Shown piece by piece: positions 1-5,383 of a DNA stretch of 5,383 nt. The notes beneath the pieces are model-generated. The model saw only the letters and a list, made by a program, of their open reading frames with translations, had not been told where the DNA came from and did no database searches. A program made the translations under genes and the position numbers. How positions within the stretch are numbered: position 1 is the first letter of the stretch; each line of letters starts with the position of its first letter. Source of the stretch: an uncultured Flavobacteriales bacterium. Lineage in GTDB: Bacteria; Bacteroidota; Bacteroidia; Flavobacteriales_D; Sanyastnellaceae. The DNA lies in contig CALKYI010000132.1 in assembly GCA_938003665.1 (NCBI GenBank), positions 1 through 5,383 on the forward strand, in the 5' to 3' direction.

Positions 1-32
1 AAGGACCTCGCATCCGAACGGCCTTTTGTTTT
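1..32 (+). terminator. Weak terminator-like hairpin at the left edge
   Basis: AAGG (1-4) pairs with CCTT (22-25), CC (6-7) with GG (20-21) and TCG (8-10) with CGA (15-17), leaving one- and two-base bulges, and is followed by TTTTGTTTTT on the plus strand. It could end a plus-strand gene lying left of the window and converging on this one. The stem is imperfect and the window cuts off its context, so this is tentative. The rest of 33-78 holds nothing I recognise. Confidence 0.3.
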
Positions 33-78
33 TGATAGAATTTCACAGTTTCACTCAGCGAAGGGCAACAACTGGGCC

Positions 79-108
79 AAAAAAAGGGAGGCACATGGCC
101 TCCCTTTT
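79..108 (-). terminator. Rho-independent terminator after the multidomain gene, possibly bidirectional
   Basis: A perfect stem GGGAGGC (86-92) / GCCTCCC (98-104) with loop ACATG is extended by four A-T pairs (82-85 / 105-108), giving 11 bp. On the minus strand it is followed by a run of seven T (79-85), and it lies 20 bases after the stop codon at 128-130. The plus-strand side also has TTTTCTTT, so it could stop transcription arriving from the left as well. Confidence 0.85.
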
Positions 109-127
109 CTTTCTGAATTTTCTCGGC

Positions 128-3100
128 TTATTCGTCGCAGCCGGTGCCGAAGGCCGACAAGAACTGCAACAAGTCAGGTGTACCGACTTGTCCGTCTCCG
201 TTCAAGTCTCCTGGGCAAGAACCGCCTGAACCGAATTCGCATGAACCGTCATCGGTAGTGGCGTTTGCATCGTAGTTGTCTGCATCCTCGTAGGTGCAAC
301 CCATGGCTACAGGCGTCATGCAGTAACCTTCAGCTGAAGCGCTGAATGGGTTGTACTCGGCGTACGTCGGATCTGTGCAACCTGGGCACTGGTCGCAGCT
401 GTTGAAGCAAGCGCCCGAAGTGATGGTGTTGCCCGAAACGGTGATGACTCGGTTGCCACCGTTTCCGCAGTCGCCCACGCTTTCGTCCATGCCCCAGGCA
501 TCGCCGTTGATGAACTTGTACTCGTAGGTACCCTGCTGCAGCTGGATGACCACCTCATGCACACCGTAGCCCACGTAAGGAACATCGGTCGCGCCGGGAT
601 CCCAGCCTTGGAAGCTACCCGCAACGTGAACGCCTGCCGCAGAAACGGTTTCGTTCGACATGTTCACACGGAACGAAACGAGGTACGTGCATGAACCGTC
701 GTCTACGTTGGCACCGGGCTCGTAGTTCTGAGCGTCAGGATCCAAGCATCCGTTGTAGTTGCAGTCTCCTGCATCGGTTGCACTCTCATTGTAGTTGTCT
801 GCGCTTGGATCTTGGCATCCGACTACCTCTTGACAATCCAATACGCTGTCGCCATCGGTATCGGTGTAGTCACAGGCCACGCTCAAATCACAGAAGTCCG
901 TGAATCCGCACGCCATTGGATCACCACAACCCATGTTGAATGAGGTAATTGGCGCTGCCCACAGGTAGCTAGGGCCAATGATCGGCACAGCAGACTGCCA
1001 TACGCCGTTTGTTTCACTCAAAATCACTGTTGCACCTGTAATAGGGTCAACAAAGCGGATGAGGTCTCCACAGAATGAAATGCTGGCCAAACCTGCGAGC
1101 ATCTGCAGGTCTGCCAACAAACCGCCGGTCTGGTCGGTGATGTTGCTGAACTGCATAGGTCCGTCCGTACCGTCGCCCAAGAACACACCGTTCAAAGCCA
1201 CGTTCGGGTTGACTCCGCCGTCCGCCTCACAGTTGGCAGCGAACAATTCATTTTCGGTACCGGTCAACGTTACACCAACGAGCCAAACCATTTCAGCTCC
1301 CGTGATGATGGTAGTAGACTCATTGAAGTCACAGCTTCCGTCGTCATCGGTAGCAGCTCCGTTGTAGTTACATGCGATGGGGTTTGTGCATCCCATTACG
1401 GTCAACGAGTTGCCATCACAGTCGAAACCTTCCTCTGCGTAGATGCAGCTTCCGTCATCCGACGTCGCCAACGCGTTGTAGTTACACGCGGTCTCGTCGT
1501 TACAACCAGGGCCGAGGGCTACGACCTCGAGGCTTGCTGCCAAACGTGGAGCGGTGTAATCTTGAATCTGATCGATCCAGTACATGGCTTCTTCAGGCCC
1601 CATGGTAGGGTTCAATGTCAGCTGGGTAGCTGCGATGTTCGTACCGTTAGCGGCATCAACCGCTTGGGTCACGGCCACATCCCACCACTGCCAAGGAGCA
1701 CCGTCGTATGGCTCAGAAGGAGCTCCGTCGACGTAGTTGTTCAAGACTGGGTACAAACCGTCCCAACCGTTGTTTCCAAAGGCTGCCGCTGGATCGGCCA
1801 ATCCAATCTCGGCAAAGGGTGCGTTGTTGTTGGTCGCGTAGCCGTTGATCTCATCGTGGATGTCGTAAGCACCAGATACTTCAACAACAGGCTCGTTGGT
1901 TGTTGGGACAATCAATACACCCGTGGTGTAAGGAGCAAACTGGTCGTGTGGACCTTGGAAGCTCACCATTGGCATATCGCCTTCGTCCAACCAGTTCAGG
2001 TCGCCCATTGCACCTCCCAAATTCATCTGGAAGTTGAAATCGCTCGAGTAGCCCACGTGGTTGGCCATGCACAACTGGAATCCACCAGAAGAGGCCGGAG
2101 CGTAGGTGTCGGTCGTCGCATTGGGATCACCGTGAATACCCTCGATGACCATCGGGATGAATGAACCGTCGCCTGGATCGTACCAGAACTTGGTGATGGG
2201 GTTGCCCATGTCATCGACAATGATGTCGTTGTAGTCGGAGATCGTTGCGGAAGCCAACGTGATGTAACCACCCGTGCCTTCACCGAACATGGCAATCTTA
2301 TCGCCATTGGCTCCCCAAGGGTTGCCGTCTTCAGCAATGGACTTACGGAAATAGCGGACCGCCGTACGGCTATCCTGTACACCGCGGTAGGCTGCCTGGA
2401 TGAGCTGCAAAGTGCGCTCTTCTTGGGTCGCTGCCAATGGGTTCCATCCCAAACGGTAGTCACATGAAGCGACAACGTAACCCATACGGGCGAATCGAGA
2501 GCAAATTTCCACAGCGCAGCTGTCGGTTCGCGTTCCCACGGCAGAACCGTTCATGTACTGTGGCAAGAAGTTACCTGTGTGGAAGTACAAGATGACCGGA
2601 CGGTCTGTCTCTGTATCGCCAGCAGGCGTGTAAACGTCCATCAACAGGTTTTCTGGTGCTGGAGGCATGCCTTGCAGCGCTGGGATAACGGTAATGTTTT
2701 CACCATACACCACGCCTGATGCGACTTCCACTTCGTCAAAAATCTCATCTACGTAACGAACGCCACCTGCGATGGTGGTTTCCGTCGCTGCACCCATGGC
2801 CAAGGCCATACGTGGCGTATTGTAGTCAACCATCTGCTCAATCCATTCCATTGCTTCAGCCTCACCCATTGTTGGGTTCAAGGTCAGCTGGGTGGCGAGG
2901 ATGTTGGTGCCGTTGGCGTCATCGTAAGCCTGAACAGGCGCGGTATCCCACCATTGCCATGGTGAGCTGTCAAACGGCTCAGTAGGAACACCGTCAACGT
3001 AGCTGTTCAAAACCGGGAACAACCCGTCGTAACCCAAGTTGGCAGGTGAGCCTGCATCGGGCAGTTCGGCGTCTGCGAAGATCGCGTTGTTGTTGGTGGC

Positions 3101-4087
3101 GTATCCATTGATTTCTTCGTGGATGTCCATCGCACCTGATACTTCAACAACGGGTTCGTTGGTTGTTGGAACAATCAACACCGCCGTTTCATAGGGAGCA
3201 AAAGGATCGTGAGGGCACTGGAAGCTCACCATTGGGATGTCGCCTTCGTCCAACCAGTTCAAATCACCCAATGCACCACCGGCATTCATCTGGAAGTTGA
3301 ATTCAGAGCTGTAGCCAACGTGGTTCGCCGCACACAACTGGAATCCTCCCGCCGAGGCAGGAGCGTACGTATCGGTCGTCGCGTCGGGGTTACCGTGGAT
3401 GCCCTCGACAACCATTGGGATGTACGAACCGTCGCCTGGATCGTACCAGAACTTGGTGATGGGCGCACCCATGTCATCCAAAATGATGTCATTGTAGTCC
3501 GAAATGGTCGACGAAGCGAGTGTGATGTAACCGCCAGTTCCGTTTCCGATCATACCGATCTTCTCCGTATCAACACCGTATGGGTTGCCGTCCTCCGCGT
3601 TTGACTTGCGGAAGAAACGAACCGCTGTGCGGCTGTCCTGAACACCGCGGTATGCTGCTTGGATCAACTGCAGGGTACGCTCTTCTTGCGTTGCAGCGAG
3701 CGGGTTCCATCCCAAACGGTAGTCGCATGATGCCACAACGTAGCCCATTTTGGCGTAGCGTGTAGCCATCTCGACTTCCCAGTTGTCGGATTTTGAACCG
3801 AGCGGTCCTCCGTTCAGGAACGGTGGCAAGAAATTACCAGTGTGGAAAATGAGCAACAAGGGGCGCTCCGTTTCGGTGTCGCCGGTGGGCTCATAAATAT
3901 CGCACTTCAAATCCTCCATCATGGGAGGCAGGCCTTGCAGTGCTGGAATAACAGTGATGTTTTGGCCATATACCACGTCGGTGGTCACGGTTACTTCATC
4001 AAATACCTCATCGAGGTAACGGGTCTGCGCGTTCACTTGAAGCACAGCCAAGCACACAGCAAGTGCGCTGAAGAGTAAGTTTTTCAT
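128..4087 (-). CDS. Exported multidomain protein: tandem alpha/beta-hydrolase-like domains, Cys/Asp repeats, CBM48-like domain, dockerin-like C-terminus
   Basis: The product is 1319 residues, ending at TAA 128-130. I chose the ATG at 4085-4087 because it begins directly with a signal peptide (MKNLLFSALAVCLAVLQVNA). The longer frame starts at a TTG (4133-4135) inside the T run of a leader hairpin and would add 16 non-signal residues. Domains in order: signal peptide 1-20; hydrolase copy A about 23-424; hydrolase copy B about 444-846; Cys/Asp repeats 861-881 and 899-919; unrecognised domain about 922-1050; Cys/Asp and TSP3-like region 1053-1133; CBM48-like domain about 1136-1234; Cys/Asp repeats 1236-1256 and 1263-1283; dockerin-like loop 1291-1319. 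Both hydrolase copies have Gly where the catalytic Ser is expected. The protein is presumably secreted or surface-held; catalytic activity is uncertain. No type IX secretion C-terminal domain is visible. It follows a TonB-receptor gene on the same strand, which suggests a shared nutrient-capture role (inference). No Shine-Dalgarno sequence precedes the start, as usual in Bacteroidota. Confidence 0.9.
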   Translation of the reverse strand: MKNLLFSALAVCLAVLQVNAQTRYLDEVFDEVTVTTDVVYGQNITVIPALQGLPPMMEDLKCDIYEPTGDTETERPLLLIFHTGNFLPPFLNGGPLGSKSDNWEVEMATRYAKMGYVVASCDYRLGWNPLAATQEERTLQLIQAAYRGVQDSRTAVRFFRKSNAEDGNPYGVDTEKIGMIGNGTGGYITLASSTISDYNDIILDDMGAPITKFWYDPGDGSYIPMVVEGIHGNPDATTDTYAPASAGGFQLCAANHVGYSSEFNFQMNAGGALGDLNWLDEGDIPMVSFQCPHDPFAPYETAVLIVPTTNEPVVEVSGAMDIHEEINGYATNNNAIFADAELPDAGSPANLGYDGLFPVLNSYVDGVPTEPFDSSPWQWWDTAPVQAYDDANGTNILATQLTLNPTMGEAEAMEWIEQMVDYNTPRMALAMGAATETTIAGGVRYVDEIFDEVEVASGVVYGENITVIPALQGMPPAPENLLMDVYTPAGDTETDRPVILYFHTGNFLPQYMNGSAVGTRTDSCAVEICSRFARMGYVVASCDYRLGWNPLAATQEERTLQLIQAAYRGVQDSRTAVRYFRKSIAEDGNPWGANGDKIAMFGEGTGGYITLASATISDYNDIIVDDMGNPITKFWYDPGDGSFIPMVIEGIHGDPNATTDTYAPASSGGFQLCMANHVGYSSDFNFQMNLGGAMGDLNWLDEGDMPMVSFQGPHDQFAPYTTGVLIVPTTNEPVVEVSGAYDIHDEINGYATNNNAPFAEIGLADPAAAFGNNGWDGLYPVLNNYVDGAPSEPYDGAPWQWWDVAVTQAVDAANGTNIAATQLTLNPTMGPEEAMYWIDQIQDYTAPRLAASLEVVALGPGCNDETACNYNALATSDDGSCIYAEEGFDCDGNSLTVMGCTNPIACNYNGAATDDDGSCDFNESTTIITGAEMVWLVGVTLTGTENELFAANCEADGGVNPNVALNGVFLGDGTDGPMQFSNITDQTGGLLADLQMLAGLASISFCGDLIRFVDPITGATVILSETNGVWQSAVPIIGPSYLWAAPITSFNMGCGDPMACGFTDFCDLSVACDYTDTDGDSVLDCQEVVGCQDPSADNYNESATDAGDCNYNGCLDPDAQNYEPGANVDDGSCTYLVSFRVNMSNETVSAAGVHVAGSFQGWDPGATDVPYVGYGVHEVVIQLQQGTYEYKFINGDAWGMDESVGDCGNGGNRVITVSGNTITSGACFNSCDQCPGCTDPTYAEYNPFSASAEGYCMTPVAMGCTYEDADNYDANATTDDGSCEFGSGGSCPGDLNGDGQVGTPDLLQFLSAFGTGCDE
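131..217 (-). other. Dockerin-like single calcium-binding loop at the C-terminus
   Basis: Residues 1291-1319 begin CPGDLNGDGQVGTPDLLQFL. D1294, N1296, D1298, Q1300 and D1305 fit the dockerin/EF-hand spacing DxNxDGxxxxxxD, followed by a helix (LLQFLSAFG) and a terminal GCDE. Only one of the two loops of a canonical type I dockerin is present. The two flanking Cys (C1291, C1317) could close the module with a disulfide. There is no cellulosome context in this window; it may be an anchoring or sorting element, but that is inference. Confidence 0.65.
239..382 (-). repeat. Cys/Asp-rich repeats 6 and 7
   Basis: Two more units: GCTDPTYAEYN...EGYC (residues 1236-1256, whose DDGS turn is replaced by AEGY) and GCTYEDADNY...DDGSC (1263-1283). 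They separate the carbohydrate-binding domain from the C-terminal dockerin-like loop. A Gly/Ser linker (FGSGGS) follows. Confidence 0.7.
386..682 (-). other. CBM48/AMPK-beta-like carbohydrate-binding domain (residues about 1136-1234)
   Basis: The segment VSFRVNMSNE, then GVHVAGSFQGWDPGATDVP, then GTYEYKFINGDAWGMDES reproduces the strand order of glycogen-binding E-set domains (compare GSFNNW...QYKFxVDGxW in AMPK beta). The aromatic positions expected to contact alpha-glucan are present: W1162 in the GSFQGW turn and W1198 after YKFING. A C-terminal Cys-containing tail (CFNSCDQC) joins it to the next repeat. The likely role is binding starch- or glycogen-like glucan, or another glycan; binding specificity is inference. 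Confidence 0.75.
689..931 (-). repeat. Cys/Asp-rich repeats 3-5 with a thrombospondin-type-3-like calcium motif
   Basis: Residues 1053-1133. A degenerate unit (GCGDPMACGF, 1053-1062) leads into DTDGDSVLDCQE (1076-1087), a good match to a TSP3 calcium-binding loop. It is followed by two regular units, GCQDPSADNYN...GDC (1090-1109) and GCLDPDAQNY...DDGSC (1113-1133). The block bridges the unrecognised domain and the CBM48-like domain and probably forms a rigid, calcium- and disulfide-stabilised spacer (inference from composition). Confidence 0.7.
938..1324 (-). other. Unrecognised domain between Cys/Asp repeats (residues about 922-1050)
   Basis: This stretch of about 130 residues interrupts the Cys/Asp repeat series. 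It starts near ITGAEMVWLVGVTLTGTE and ends near SYLWAAPITSFN. It contains only two Cys (C953, C1006), alternating hydrophobic segments suggesting a beta-rich fold, and the segment FCGDLIRFVDPITGATVIL. It does not resemble the hydrolase copies, the Cys/Asp repeats or the CBM, and I cannot assign a family. Confidence 0.5.
1331..1507 (-). repeat. Cys/Asp-rich repeats 1 and 2 of the multidomain protein
   Basis: Two units, residues 861-881 and 899-919, follow the pattern GCxxxxACNYN...DDGSC. A short spacer with a further Cys pair (FDCDGN) separates them. Each unit has three Cys and an acidic DDGS turn, which suggests small disulfide-stabilised, calcium-binding linkers akin to thrombospondin type 3 repeats. 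I know such repeats from secreted proteins of marine Flavobacteriales; calcium binding here is inference. They separate the hydrolase pair from the C-terminal modules. Confidence 0.75.
1550..2758 (-). repeat. Alpha/beta-hydrolase-like domain, copy B (residues about 444-846)
   Basis: This is the second unit of the duplication, in register with copy A at an offset of 421 residues (422 after a one-residue insertion in a variable loop near 760-775). Matching landmarks are ILYFHTGNFL, DYRLGW (543-548), elbow KIAMFGEGTGGY (597-608), acid loop SFQGPHDQFAPY (709-720, D715) and H744. The nucleophile position is again Gly (residue 604, GGC codon, 2276-2278). Residues 535-578 are identical to 114-157 of copy A although many codons differ, so this is an old duplication maintained by selection or an assembly-independent tandem unit, not a recent copy. 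C524 and C529 occur only in this copy. Confidence 0.75.
2816..4021 (-). repeat. Alpha/beta-hydrolase-like domain, copy A (residues about 23-424)
   Basis: This is the first unit of an internal tandem duplication. It has the order of an esterase-type alpha/beta hydrolase: LLLIFHTGNFL (residues 78-88) at the place of the usual oxyanion HGGGF strand, a DYRLGW segment (122-127) recalling DYRLAPE or NYRLG of esterases, and a nucleophile elbow KIGMIGNGTGGY (176-187). A strand-end segment SFQCPHDPFAPY (288-299) resembles the HGTADPxVPY acid loop, with D294 as the likely acid, and H323 is a candidate catalytic His. The elbow nucleophile position is Gly183 (GGA codon, 3539-3541), not Ser. Copy-specific cysteines are C62 and C291; C121 and C252 are shared with copy B. 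Family placement is by motif order only; the substrate is unknown. Confidence 0.75.
4028..4087 (-). other. Sec signal peptide of the multidomain protein
   Basis: Residues 1-20 have a short positive N-region (MKN), a hydrophobic core (LLFSALAVCLAVL) and a signal-peptidase-I-like site VNA|QTR. The single Cys (residue 12) is inside the hydrophobic core without a lipobox, so a lipoprotein is unlikely. The peptide directs export to the periplasm; how the protein crosses the outer membrane is not evident. Confidence 0.85.
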
Positions 4088-4102
4088 CAGATTGGGTATC
4101 TG
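4088..4102 (-). promoter_or_regulatory. Small hairpin abutting the start codon
   Basis: CAGAT ACCCA ATCTG (minus strand, 4102-4088) is a perfect 5-bp stem ending at the base before the ATG (4087-4085). Its GATACCC (4100-4094) is also complementary to GGGTATC (4147-4141), in the downstream part of the leader terminator-like hairpin. It may affect translation initiation in a leader without a Shine-Dalgarno sequence. The stem is short and could be chance. Confidence 0.3.
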
Positions 4103-4133
4103 GTTGGGTTTGGTTTTCCCGGGGAAGATACAC

Positions 4134-4167
4134 AAAAAACGATACCCGTGTATGTCTTACACGGTAT
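4134..4167 (-). terminator. Terminator-like hairpin in the leader between the receptor and the multidomain gene
   Basis: On the minus strand, CCGTGTA (4164-4158) pairs perfectly with TACACGG (4152-4146) around a 5-base loop. ATA/TAT adds three pairs after one bulged base (4145). The sequence then runs CG and six T (4139-4134). It lies about 80 bases after the receptor stop, so it may simply end that gene. Its upstream arm overlaps a second hairpin, so it could also be conditional. The stem is only moderately GC-rich. Confidence 0.5.
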
Positions 4168-4184
4168 TTATCAACTAAATACCG
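4162..4184 (-). promoter_or_regulatory. Perfect 9-bp inverted repeat overlapping the leader terminator-like hairpin
   Basis: CGGTATTTA and TAAATACCG are perfect inverted repeats with a 5-base centre (plus strand TCAAC, 4171-4175). Six bases (4162-4167) are shared with the upstream arm of the terminator-like hairpin, so in RNA the two stems cannot form together. It could be an antiterminator arm, or a dimer-binding operator in DNA. Neither role is demonstrated. Confidence 0.45.
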
Positions 4185-4244
4185 CATTTAAAAGACCAAA
4201 AAGAGCAATTCAGCTATATCCAGAACTGCCCGATTCGAGTTGCA

Positions 4245-5383
4245 TCAGCGAATGCCTCGTCCCGCGCGCTTCAACGCTTGGAACATGGCCACAGGCGTCA
4301 AATCCTGAATGCGGTTGCGGCGGCGCTCATCCTCGTCTTTGACGTGATTGAACTCGTAAATCAGGCTGCCGTAGAGCATACGCCCGACAAACGGACCACC
4401 GTAGGCCTCGATGTGAATGTTCTCAAGCAGGTTAGATCCACCCAACTTGATGGTGGTATTCCATGGCTCCACCACCACATTGACCTGGGCGTCGAGCAAG
4501 TCATACGTGGGAACAAATCCCGTGAATTGTGGCGAACCTTCGAACAGAAAGCCTTGGATCCATTTGTAGTTGATGCCAAAGCCCCACGTCGATTTGCCGT
4601 CCAATTCGAGGTCGCGCGCGGTGATGCCCAAGTTGTATTTGTGCTTAGGGGTGTTGAACGCAGGGATGATGGGGTCGTCTTCATCCGTCTTGACCAACTC
4701 ATTCCAACTGTAGTTGCCTGAAACCATGAATTGGTTGTCGATGTAGTAGTTCAAACCGATGGACGCCCCTTGTGTCTGCACTTCATTGATGGAGTTGGCT
4801 GCGTATCGGTAGACGTCCACTGCACGCGGAGATTGTTCGTCGCCAATGAAGAGCGCGTCCAAACCGATGTTGTAACCGATGAAATCTTGGTATATACTGA
4901 AGTAGTATCCACCGTCCACGTAAATCTTTTCACCTAACGTGGTGCGGTATCCCACTTCGAATGTGCGCACCCGCTCCGGACGGATGGGATCGATGTTGAA
5001 GTAAACCAACGTGTCGCGGTTGAGTCCATACTGGCCATTGGCCGCATCCGCACTGTTTCGGAAATCGATGAAACTCCCCAACGTGATGAGGCTGTCCGCT
5101 CCTTCGAGGTTGCCCACGAGTGTCGCCGGTCCTACGTCGAGCCAGAGGTATTGGTCCGCGAGGGTTGGATTCCGGAGGGCCGAACTAAAACTCATGCGCA
5201 AGTAGTCCGTCTCACGCGGCGAAAACACCAACGACGCGGCTGGTGAATAGACCCAGTTAAAGTTTTGGTTCTTGTCCGCACGGATGGTTCCCGTGGCGAT
5301 GAGTCGGTCCTCGAGGAAACGACGCTTCACCCCGGCATAGAAACCGACTTCTTGGTTCACAATCTTGGAAGCCGTGTCGCTGA
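4245..5383 (-). CDS. TonB-dependent outer-membrane receptor, C-terminal beta-barrel part (5' end outside window)
   Basis: The reading frame is open from the right window edge to a TGA at 4245-4247, so about 378 C-terminal residues are visible and the true start lies beyond 5383. The GTG at 5358-5360 is an internal valine, not a start: the frame continues upstream as SDTASKI. The sequence is alternating aromatic/polar beta-strand material typical of the barrel of Bacteroidota TonB-dependent receptors: SSALRNPTLADQYLWLDVG, RPERVRTFEVGYRTTLGEKI, and a final GGPFVGRMLYGSLIYEF resembling the closing strand. Such receptors import large ligands (siderophores, vitamin B12, glycans) across the outer membrane using TonB energy. 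The plug, TonB box and any carboxypeptidase-like N-terminal domain are outside the window, so the ligand cannot be inferred. Oddly, about 34 residues, many charged (KDEDERRRNR), follow the last strand. The next gene starts 157 bases downstream on the same strand. Confidence 0.85.
   Translation of the reverse strand, partial: SDTASKIVNQEVGFYAGVKRRFLEDRLIATGTIRADKNQNFNWVYSPAASLVFSPRETDYLRMSFSSALRNPTLADQYLWLDVGPATLVGNLEGADSLITLGSFIDFRNSADAANGQYGLNRDTLVYFNIDPIRPERVRTFEVGYRTTLGEKIYVDGGYYFSIYQDFIGYNIGLDALFIGDEQSPRAVDVYRYAANSINEVQTQGASIGLNYYIDNQFMVSGNYSWNELVKTDEDDPIIPAFNTPKHKYNLGITARDLELDGKSTWGFGINYKWIQGFLFEGSPQFTGFVPTYDLLDAQVNVVVEPWNTTIKLGGSNLLENIHIEAYGGPFVGRMLYGSLIYEFNHVKDEDERRRNRIQDLTPVAMFQALKRAGRGIR

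Noticed and set aside
978..1367. Plus-strand open frame of 129 codons
   Set aside because: It is antisense to the unrecognised domain of the large gene, whose frame is continuous and clearly coding on both sides.
1562..2164. Plus-strand open frame of 200 codons
   Set aside because: It lies wholly antisense to hydrolase copy B, shows no domain-like sequence, and parallel shorter frames appear antisense to copy A at the matching place (3209-3604), as expected of a shadow of a duplicated coding sequence.
1550..4021. Tandem hydrolase repeat as an assembly artefact
   Set aside because: The copies differ at many silent and coding positions and have distinct loops, so they cannot come from duplicated reads.
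4088..4135. Upstream extension of the large gene to a TTG at 4133-4135 (16 extra residues)
   Set aside because: The extension (MCIFPGKTKPNQ...) precedes a complete signal peptide, starts at TTG, and begins in the T run of the leader hairpin. The ATG at 4085-4087 gives a textbook signal peptide.
4172..4200. Bacteroidota-type promoter (TTTG, 17 bases, TTTAGTTG, minus strand) before the large gene
   Set aside because: The -33-like TTTG and spacing are acceptable, but the -7 element matches TAnnTTTG poorly (two of six fixed positions wrong). AT-rich leaders give such matches by chance.
5358..5360. GTG as the start of the receptor fragment
   Set aside because: The frame stays open to the window edge and encodes beta-strand-like residues upstream. 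A receptor starting here would lack its plug and most of its barrel.

Overview
The window looks like chromosomal DNA of a Bacteroidota bacterium, most likely a marine member of the Flavobacteriales. This rests on three things: Cys/Asp-rich repeats of the type GCxDPxAxNYN...DDGSC, which I associate with that group; a TonB-dependent receptor barrel with the Bacteroidota-style segment ALRNPTLADQY; and the lack of a Shine-Dalgarno sequence before the one visible start codon. Lineage below phylum is inference. Both genes lie on the minus strand.

Layout in transcription order (right to left). Positions 5383-4245 hold the C-terminal part of a TonB-dependent outer-membrane receptor whose start is outside the window. 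Positions 4244-4088 are a 157-base intergenic leader with several mutually exclusive inverted repeats, one followed by a T run. Positions 4087-128 hold one very large gene (1319 residues from the chosen start) for an exported multidomain protein. Positions 127-1 hold a strong terminator for that gene and a weak terminator-like element at the left edge.

The large protein is the main item. After a Sec signal peptide it carries two tandem copies of an alpha/beta-hydrolase (esterase-like) domain of about 400 residues each. In both, the nucleophile-elbow serine is replaced by glycine (GNGTGG and GEGTGG), although acid-like and histidine positions remain. These are followed by two Cys/Asp-rich repeats, a domain of about 130 residues that I do not recognise, more Cys/Asp-rich repeats with a thrombospondin-type-3-like calcium motif, a CBM48/AMPK-beta-like glycogen- or starch-binding domain, two more Cys/Asp repeats, and a single dockerin-like calcium loop at the extreme C-terminus. 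There is no recognisable type IX secretion C-terminal domain.

How the genes may work together is inference. An exported, calcium-stabilised, glycan-binding protein encoded just downstream of a TonB-dependent receptor fits a surface nutrient-capture role, with the paired hydrolase folds acting as ligand-binding modules or as enzymes with non-standard chemistry. No substrate can be named from the sequence. I see no tRNA, rRNA, CRISPR array, insertion sequence or phage gene.
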